From NCBI GenBank assembly GCA_021784835.1, contig JAJYHI010000122.1:1-9686 (forward strand): a stretch of DNA of 9,686 bases, read 5' to 3'. This stretch comes from a bacterium. Its GTDB lineage: Bacteria > SZUA-79 > Acidulodesulfobacterales > Acidulodesulfobacteraceae. The position numbers and the translations under genes were made by a program. Shown piece after piece: positions 4,912-9,686 of this stretch (the stretch's first letter is position 1; every line of letters begins with the position of its first letter). The notes below the pieces were generated by a model. It made no database searches, was not told the DNA's origin, and saw only the letters and a list, made by a program, of their open reading frames with translations.

Positions 4912-5938
4912 TCCCCCACACGTCGTCCACCGCTTTCTTTAGGGTCTCCGGTACTAAATGGCTATACTTTTTCGTCATCTGAGTCGTTCGGTGACCCAAC
5001 AACTCCCCCGTTATATAAAGCGATGTACCGTTCATAACCATTTTACTTGCAAAGACGTGGCGCAAATCATGAATTCTTAAATCCTTTAATCCAGCATTTC
5101 GACAGGCGGTCATAAACGATTTTCTGAAATTGCCTATTTTTGCCCCACTATTATTAAATACATATTGACAATCTTGATTTTTCTCTATTGCCGTTAATAA
5201 CTCTTTGAGCGGCTTGCTTATCGGAATATATCTATCGTACTTTGTTTTGGTTCCCTTAATTGCTATTACATCGTTCTGCAAGTCCACGTCGTCCCATTTG
5301 AGATTTAAAGCCTCGCCTTTACGGGAGCCCGTTAAAATCAAAAATGTAATTAAATTTCTTGTAAGTTTATTAGTCGCTCCGTTAATTAATTTTTGAATAT
5401 CATCTTCCGATAAAGTTTTAATTCTTGATAGCGTATTTAATTTCTTAATCCGTTGCGCTGGATTTTTATCTGCATAGCCTTTTTCTACGCAGAAATTAAA
5501 GAAGTTAGATAACGTTCCTAATTCATTATTTATGCTTTTAAATGTTATATCCTGCTCTCTTTTGCCCGCATTTTTTGGTAAATTTATTATTTCAAGCTTG
5601 CGCTGTAACTGATAACTTTTAATATCTGCAGGCGTAATATTTATAATTTCTTTATTTCCGAAAAATGGCAAAAAATGTTTAGATTCAACAGTTTTATTAA
5701 TAACAGTTCTTGGTGAATTTATAAGGCTATCAATATAATTCTTAAAAAAATCCGAAAATAAAATTTTGCTTTTATTTTTTACCGGCAAATTAAATCGGTT
5801 GCGGATTGTATCCGCATAAATAGCCGAAGCTATCTCTTGCGCTATTTCTTTTTGCTTTGTTTTGCAGGAATATTGATAATGCTTATTGTCAAGCCTGAAC
5901 TCGCACCAGTAAACCTGTCCGCGTTTATAAATTCTCAT
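4904..5938 (-). CDS. int: Phage-type tyrosine integrase next to tRNA-Met
   Basis: This 344-residue, apparently intact integrase has a short N-terminal arm-binding part (about 1-50, MRIYKRGQVYWCEFRLDNKH), a core-binding domain (about 60-165) and a catalytic domain (about 175-335). Catalytic residues are Arg206 in LTGSRKGEALNLKW, Lys231/233 in GTKTKYDR, HxxR as H290-D-L-R293 in HDLRHVFAS, His316 in ELLGH and Tyr325 in TKKYSHL. Proteins of this type integrate and excise elements at tRNA genes. Here the gene starts 132 bases from the 3' end of tRNA-Met and runs away from it in the same direction, so this tRNA is the likely attachment site. It has its own near-consensus promoter with an overlapping palindrome, but no clear Shine-Dalgarno. 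The last codons lie inside the inverted repeat at 4892-4911, so the C-terminus may have been altered by insertion of the neighbouring cassette. Confidence 0.93.
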   Translation of the reverse strand: MRIYKRGQVYWCEFRLDNKHYQYSCKTKQKEIAQEIASAIYADTIRNRFNLPVKNKSKILFSDFFKNYIDSLINSPRTVINKTVESKHFLPFFGNKEIINITPADIKSYQLQRKLEIINLPKNAGKREQDITFKSINNELGTLSNFFNFCVEKGYADKNPAQRIKKLNTLSRIKTLSEDDIQKLINGATNKLTRNLITFLILTGSRKGEALNLKWDDVDLQNDVIAIKGTKTKYDRYIPISKPLKELLTAIEKNQDCQYVFNNSGAKIGNFRKSFMTACRNAGLKDLRIHDLRHVFASKMVMNGTSLYITGELLGHRTTQMTKKYSHLVPETLKKAVDDVWGKQ

Positions 5939-5957
5939 ATTATTTTAACTAAAAACT

Positions 5958-5975
5958 GTATGCGTTTTTGTATGC
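5958..5975. repeat. Short direct repeat in the integrase leader
   Basis: GTATGC occurs at 5958-5963 and 5970-5975, 12 bases apart, between the integrase promoter and its start codon. This spacing fits protein binding on one face of DNA, for example integrase arm sites or an excisionase. Too short to be sure. Confidence 0.3.
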
Positions 5976-5989
5976 AAAATTCGTTAAAA

Positions 5990-6007
5990 TTGATTAAATT
6001 TTATCAA
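5990..6007. promoter_or_regulatory. Near-palindromic operator overlapping the integrase promoter
   Basis: TTGATTAAATTTTATCAA is an 18-base inverted repeat with one mismatched pair, covering the -10 box and the start site of the integrase promoter. It is a likely repressor site, for example for an element-encoded regulator. No matching regulator is visible in the window other than the HTH antitoxin. Confidence 0.5.
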
Positions 6008-6026
6008 AATTAGGAAGTTATGTCAA
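5998..6026 (-). promoter_or_regulatory. Integrase promoter
   Basis: On the minus strand TTGACA (6021-6026) and TAAAAT (5998-6003) are separated by exactly 17 bases. The predicted start is near 5991, giving a leader of about 53 bases. Confidence 0.75.
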
Positions 6027-6070
6027 GTAGGATTATTTGTCCGGAAAGGCTTATTTACTGCGGTTTTAAG

Positions 6071-6147
6071 TGGTGGCGGTGCAGGGACTTGAACCCCGGA
6101 CACTACGGATATGAGCCGTATGCTCTAACCGGCTGAGCTACACCGCC
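6071..6147 (-). tRNA. tRNA-Met (CAT anticodon), likely attachment site
   Basis: A full cloverleaf is visible: acceptor GGCGGTG/CACCGCC, D-arm GCTC/GAGC, anticodon stem TACGG/CCGTA with loop CTCATAT (anticodon CAT), T-arm CGGGG/CCCTG with TTCAAGT loop, discriminator A and encoded CCA. The elongator Met form is favoured by the G-G acceptor start; a lysidine-modified Ile-CAT tRNA is the alternative. The integrase lies just past its 3' end, and the tRNA remains intact after any integration there. Confidence 0.95.
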
Positions 6148-6161
6148 GTTAGGAATTTATA

Positions 6162-6190
6162 ATTATAGCAAATAAAAAAATTATTTTCAA
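6162..6190 (-). promoter_or_regulatory. tRNA-Met promoter
   Basis: TTGAAA (6185-6190) and a perfect TATAAT (6162-6167) are 17 bases apart on the minus strand. The predicted start is about 8-10 bases before the mature tRNA 5' end at 6147. Confidence 0.8.
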
Positions 6191-6204
6191 CGTTTTTTTG
6201 TGTT

Positions 6205-7866
6205 TTAATGCGCGGCGTAGCCGGAAATCCTATAAATTGCTATGTAGCTTTTTGGATTAGTGAGCGGCGAACCGGGGTTTTCGACCACTCCGTCGGCAAG
6301 ATAAACATTCCTTCCGCTTTTGAAAATAGAAAATGCCGCGCTGTAACCGGTAACAGGCTTTATTTCCCAGACTGGATAGAAGCCTATTTTATTCCAGACG
6401 AGACTGAATAAAGAAGTCTTAACAAAATAATTAAGATTATGGAGAAAGGCTCCTTGTCTATAATTTTTTATAGCGATAATTTCTAATTTTCCTTTATGTT
6501 GAAATTCCTCGAGCTGGGCCGGAACGTTGTAAATAAATCCTCCTGTATAAGTAGAGCTTCTGGCTCCGCTAAAAGAAGGCACCCTGACTTGAAGAGGAGA
6601 GCCTCCGTATATTTTTGAACCAGTATAAATAGTTTTGCCGTTATTATCGATTATCATTAGGTTGCCGGATTTTGAAAGCGCTACAAGATAATTTTTACCG
6701 TTATTTTTAAAATTTCCGTAAACGGTGCCGTAAAGGGTTATATCGTTAAAAAAGGCAAGTCTACGCCCTCTTTCCAAAGAACCGGTATTTTTATTAAACC
6801 CGTATATATAAGTATCTCCGCCGAACTGGCCTATCGGATAATAATTCTGTCCTATAGCGTAATCGTTAAAATATCTGCCAGACGGAGTAACGGAAACAGG
6901 TTTCTGCCCTACCATGACCCTTCCGAAACCCGGTAAATGCATAACCCTCAAAAACAAGCCGTAATTTTTGGTCAGCTTAGTAAGGCTTCCGTTCCTGAAA
7001 ACCAGCAGATACGATACAATCATGCCGAGCTTTGCTTTAGTTAAAACTATAGCGTTATAACCTTTTGAAATTTTATAGAATCCTAAATATATAGTATTAG
7101 ACCTGACGGACAATTTATACTGCGCCAGTTTCCTGAGCCCTCCGTTAAGCGACAGGTTGTACAAAATGACTCTGTGCCTTGTAGCTACAACGGTTTGAAT
7201 GCCGCTTCGCAAAAATTTACCCGTGCTTATCGCCTGAATTACATATTTTTTATACGCCGTCTTTATAAGCCCATTGACGTTCTGAGCAAAACGTTTTATA
7301 AAAATGGAACTTTTAATGCTATTGACACTATGATTGGCCGCAGCGGGTTCCGCCGCAAAAGTTTTGGCGGCGGCCTTCCTCGAATTAATTTCCTTTTTTA
7401 ATATGCCCGCCAACCGGTCGGTATAGCCTATGATGAAGTTTGCGCCGGACGCCTGCATATGGTTCCTATATACAACCTCGTTAATGGCGGCGTCGAAAAC
7501 GTTGGCCTGAATAACGAATGTTTTTCCTATTTTGATGATTCTCCCGTAAATGAGATAATTTGCATTAAAATGCTCGGATAGTTTTAAAAGATTTTCCGAA
7601 GAAAAATTCATCCGATTATTTTTAATATATGAGACGATATCCGAATTTTTAATAATGCCGATATTTTTTGACGCTAAATCGGAACCTAAAATCAACGGAA
7701 CGCTGTTTCCTATATACGAGTATTTGCCATGATGCGTAGAAATAATTTTATAAGGCAAAATGGCTACGGCGACTTTTGCTAACGCTTTTTTCTGAATTAA
7801 CAAAAACAGGGACAAAAAAATCAGCGCAAAAACAAAAACTCTTTTAAAACTCGTTATTTTAAACAA
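6205..7866 (-). CDS. Exported protein with FlgT/TolB-N-like domain and beta-propeller-like repeats
   Basis: The protein has 553 residues. Residues 1-30 form a signal peptide or membrane anchor (FKRVFVFALIFLSLFLLIQ, then KKALA before KVAVAILPYK), so the protein is exported. Residues about 30-165 resemble the alpha/beta domain of FlgT/CsgG/TolB-N-type periplasmic proteins: a VAVLPy start, then LLKLSEHFNANYLIYGRIIK and VFDAAINEVVYR, the usual la...gadyli.G.i.......... motif and a v.vfDa..g. motif. Residues about 190-553 are beta-rich with recurring short blades (for example KSGRNVYLADG and KNGKNYLVALSKSG), like VCBS/FG-GAP propellers. No exact family can be named. The start is a TTG at 7866, supported by AAGGGGG five bases upstream. 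Its own promoter lies near 7946-7973. It stands alone between the prepilin peptidase and tRNA-Met; a surface or envelope role is likely (inference). Confidence 0.6.
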   Translation of the reverse strand: MFKITSFKRVFVFALIFLSLFLLIQKKALAKVAVAILPYKIISTHHGKYSYIGNSVPLILGSDLASKNIGIIKNSDIVSYIKNNRMNFSSENLLKLSEHFNANYLIYGRIIKIGKTFVIQANVFDAAINEVVYRNHMQASGANFIIGYTDRLAGILKKEINSRKAAAKTFAAEPAAANHSVNSIKSSIFIKRFAQNVNGLIKTAYKKYVIQAISTGKFLRSGIQTVVATRHRVILYNLSLNGGLRKLAQYKLSVRSNTIYLGFYKISKGYNAIVLTKAKLGMIVSYLLVFRNGSLTKLTKNYGLFLRVMHLPGFGRVMVGQKPVSVTPSGRYFNDYAIGQNYYPIGQFGGDTYIYGFNKNTGSLERGRRLAFFNDITLYGTVYGNFKNNGKNYLVALSKSGNLMIIDNNGKTIYTGSKIYGGSPLQVRVPSFSGARSSTYTGGFIYNVPAQLEEFQHKGKLEIIAIKNYRQGAFLHNLNYFVKTSLFSLVWNKIGFYPVWEIKPVTGYSAAFSIFKSGRNVYLADGVVENPGSPLTNPKSYIAIYRISGYAAH

Positions 7867-7922
7867 TTCAGCCCCCTTATTCAGCGCTTAACGTTTTTAA
7901 CATTATGGTTGATAAGATATTT

Positions 7923-7944
7923 TTTCGGTTTAGGTTTCGGTTTA
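7923..7944. repeat. Two direct copies of TTTCGGTTTA at the promoter start site
   Basis: TTTCGGTTTA occurs at 7923-7932 and 7935-7944, 12 bases apart, just downstream of the -10 box and covering the predicted start of transcription. It may be a regulator site. Confidence 0.4.
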
Positions 7945-7945
7945 A

Positions 7946-7973
7946 TTTTTACATAATTAAATAAATTTGTCAA
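7946..7973 (-). promoter_or_regulatory. Promoter of the exported-protein gene
   Basis: A perfect TTGACA (7968-7973) is followed after 16 bases by TAAAAA (7946-7951) on the minus strand. This would give a leader of about 70 bases before the TTG start at 7866. Confidence 0.55.
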
Positions 7974-7991
7974 TCGCTCAAATAATCCCTA

Positions 7992-8159
7992 AATTGCCGA
8001 TAGAAATTCTTCGCCTCTATCCTGACCTATTTTAAAGCGATTTTTTTTAAGTAAAATTAATTTTTTGGAAAAATTAATTTTACATTTAACTGCTTTAAAG
8101 ATAACATTCCTTTTATAAAAAGATAGTTAAACATTGATTGTTTAAAGCATTCGGCAATT
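7992..8159. repeat. 168-base nested inverted repeat (MITE-like or RNA switch)
   Basis: Three inverted pairs are nested around one centre. The outer pair is AATTGCCGA (7992-8000) with TCGGCAATT (8151-8159). The middle pair is TTTAAAGC (8031-8038) with GCTTTAAA (8092-8099). The inner pair is GTAAAATTAATTTTT (8051-8065) with AAAAATTAATTTTAC (8069-8083), a 15-base perfect stem with a TGG loop. A further TTTAAAGC at 8141-8148 could pair with 8092-8099 instead, giving two alternative folds. No T run follows, so it is not a simple terminator. Confidence 0.6.
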
Positions 8160-8234
8160 GCAAAAATACATTTGAAAGATATTATATATTGCAGGTGGGT
8201 CAATTTTAATGCAAAACTGCGTCATTTTATCATG

Positions 8235-8266
8235 AAAATTTACAATATAAAATTCATGTAAATTTT
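8235..8266 (-). terminator. Weak terminator-like hairpin at the end of the prepilin peptidase gene
   Basis: AAAATTTAC (8235-8243) and GTAAATTTT (8258-8266) form a 9-base perfect stem with a 14-base loop, overlapping the last codons of the gene. On the minus strand it ends in only four T residues, and the stem is AT-rich, so termination would be weak. Confidence 0.4.
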
Positions 8267-9121
8267 TATTAAAAAATCTCCGTAAAATATATAAAATATA
8301 GAAGCAAACGAAAGAAACGGGCCGAACGGAATTTTAAAATCGTAATCGGGAATTTTATTTTTTCTTAATTTCTGGAATAAAAAAAATATAATAAATCCGG
8401 CAAGAGCTAAAATAGAACCTCCGAAAATCGCAAATACCGAGCCTTTTAATCCTAAAAATGCGCCTATTCCTGCAATCAACTTAACGTCTCCTCCGCCTAA
8501 TCCCTCTTTTTTTTTGATAAATTCGTAAGAAACCGCTATAAGGTAAAAAAATAATCCAGAAATGAGAAAACCCGCCAAAGGAAACAAAAAAGGCTTGCGA
8601 AGAAGAAAAATATTTAAAATGAATCCTGAAATTATTAACAGTATATTTAACATATCTGGAATGATTTTATGAAAAAAATCTATAAAAATTACAGGAATGA
8701 TTATAATTAAAAAAATGCCGTAAGTTAATAAGCCTGCAAACTGCGTCCATAAATAACTTTTAAAATATCCTATATTATAAATATCTATTTTATAATAAAA
8801 ATATATATCGTAAAAATATTTTAAAAACAATAAATAAAGCAAAAAAGCGGTCAGCAGTTCTATTACGGGATAAACGGGAGAAATCCTAACTCCGCAGTTG
8901 CGGCATCTGCCGCGCAGGATTATATAGCTTAAAACCGGAATATTATCGCACGGCTTAATTTTTAAACCGCAATTCGGGCATGATGAAGGCGGATAAACCA
9001 CCGAATAATTATTTGGAAGCCTGAATACTACAACGTTTAAAAAACTTCCTATAGATAATCCGGAAAGAAATATATATATGGATACTAAAATAAAAAAATG
9101 CGGCGAAAGTAGATATGCCAT
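8240..9121 (-). CDS. pilD: Type IV prepilin peptidase / N-methyltransferase (family A24)
   Basis: This 293-residue polytopic membrane protein matches Pil[18 protein letters not shown] (20-36) is the family's N-terminal signature. Four cysteines in two CxxC pairs (C48/C51 and C73/C76) mark the zinc-binding cytoplasmic loop found in bifunctional, methylating members. The catalytic aspartates are Asp148 in [11 protein letters not shown] and Asp212 in GLGGGDVKL. Several hydrophobic segments follow (about 85-100, 128-147, 158-175, 182-200, 215-245 and near the C-terminus). In the family it cleaves the leader of type IV prepilins and pseudopilins and methylates the new N-terminus in the inner membrane. 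It stands alone here, without other pil genes. The ATG at 9121 has no evident Shine-Dalgarno. The probable promoter lies in a 16-base tandem duplication just upstream. Confidence 0.95.
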   Translation of the reverse strand: MAYLLSPHFFILVSIYIFLSGLSIGSFLNVVVFRLPNNYSVVYPPSSCPNCGLKIKPCDNIPVLSYIILRGRCRNCGVRISPVYPVIELLTAFLLYLLFLKYFYDIYFYYKIDIYNIGYFKSYLWTQFAGLLTYGIFLIIIIPVIFIDFFHKIIPDMLNILLIISGFILNIFLLRKPFLFPLAGFLISGLFFYLIAVSYEFIKKKEGLGGGDVKLIAGIGAFLGLKGSVFAIFGGSILALAGFIIFFLFQKLRKNKIPDYDFKIPFGPFLSFASIFYIFYGDFLIKIYMNFIL

Positions 9122-9144
9122 AACTAAAAAAGATAAATAAACGG

Positions 9145-9176
9145 GATTATGTCCGTTAAAGATTATGTCCGTTAAA
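9145..9176. repeat. Perfect tandem duplication of 16 bases upstream of pilD
   Basis: GATTATGTCCGTTAAA occurs at 9145-9160 and again at 9161-9176. On the minus strand each unit carries TTAACG and CATAAT. Within one unit these are only 2 bases apart, but TTAACG of the distal copy (9170-9175) and CATAAT of the proximal copy (9146-9151) are 18 bases apart. The duplication therefore seems to assemble a sigma-70-like promoter for pilD. Confidence 0.7.
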
Positions 9177-9183
9177 ATAAAAT

Positions 9184-9235
9184 AAAAAAATACCCCGAAA
9201 TAATGTTTTAATTCTAAGAACCATTATTCGGGGTA
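9184..9235 (-). terminator. Rho-independent terminator of the rRNA operon
   Basis: On the minus strand TACCCCGAATAATG pairs with CATTATTTCGGGGTA (9191-9205 with 9222-9235, one bulged base), followed by a run of seven T residues (complement of 9184-9190). It comes 8 bases after the 5S gene. Confidence 0.9.
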
Positions 9236-9243
9236 AATAAATC

Positions 9244-9355
<112 letters not shown>

Positions 9356-9438
9356 AAAACTTGTCTATAAATAATCGAATGAAAATTAAGCAAAAAGTAC
9401 AGAATCAATGGCTTTATATAACTTCATATATAAATAAT

Positions 9439-9686
<248 letters not shown>

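Larger units (their letters stand above)
7867..8239. other. Intergenic region with a large nested inverted repeat
   Basis: This 373-base gap has no gene. From left to right it holds the promoter and paired repeat of the exported-protein gene (7923-7973), the nested inverted repeat (7992-8159), an isolated minus-strand TATAAT (8181-8186), and part of the 3' hairpin of the prepilin peptidase gene. Confidence 0.5.

Noticed and set aside
5205..5396. Plus-strand open frame antisense to the integrase
   Set aside because: It lies wholly inside a well-supported integrase gene and has no independent signals.
6208..7401. Plus-strand open frames at 6208-6411 and 7174-7401
   Set aside because: Both are shadows of the exported-protein gene on the other strand, with no start signals or family resemblance.
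8160..8200. Minus-strand TATAAT at 8181-8186 as the main promoter of the exported-protein gene
   Set aside because: No -35 box at proper spacing, and TTGACA-16-TAAAAA closer to the gene is better.

Overview
The window reads as an AT-rich bacterial chromosome carrying an integrated mobile element. Host genes lie to the right of about position 6070: the 3' part of a 23S rRNA gene, a 5S gene, a type IV prepilin peptidase, a secreted beta-propeller-like protein and a tRNA-Met(CAT). All are transcribed leftward. The rRNA, the pilin peptidase and the Gram-negative-style exported protein suggest a proteobacterium, perhaps a deltaproteobacterial-type lineage. That is an impression from protein style, not a placement.

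Left of the tRNA 3' end the content is accessory. A complete tyrosine integrase (4904-5938, minus) starts 132 bases from the tRNA 3' end behind a near-consensus promoter, the usual layout of an element integrated at a tRNA. Further left come a second, different tyrosine recombinase (3717-4709, plus) overlapped by a small stand-alone core-binding-domain protein (3434-3733), a RepB-like mobile-element primase (2204-2950, plus), a HigB/HigA-type toxin-antitoxin pair (1059-1687, minus), a decayed IS3-family remnant (about 726-1019), and the start of a type I restriction-modification hsdM gene (1-502, minus) that runs off the left edge. No second copy of the tRNA 3' end is seen, so the far end of the element probably lies beyond the left edge.

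The most unusual part is what surrounds the primase. A strong promoter (1774-1802) leads into about 215 bases of stacked, mostly perfect hairpins (1821-2035) with no coding potential, ending shortly before the primase. After the primase stop codon comes a second non-coding region of strong hairpins (2951-3395), closed by a terminator just before the recombinase pair. Primase plus folded DNA or RNA recalls the RepB' primase/ssi hairpin system of RSF1010-type plasmids, so these could be single-strand initiation sites; structured RNAs are the alternative. The cassette holding the second structured region and the two recombinase genes is bounded by a 20-22 base inverted repeat. The repeat abuts the stop codons of the two flanking convergent genes, so the cassette may be a nested mobile or invertible unit.

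On the host side, the gap 7867-8239 holds a large nested inverted repeat (7992-8159), and a 16-base tandem duplication (9145-9176) appears to create the prepilin peptidase promoter.
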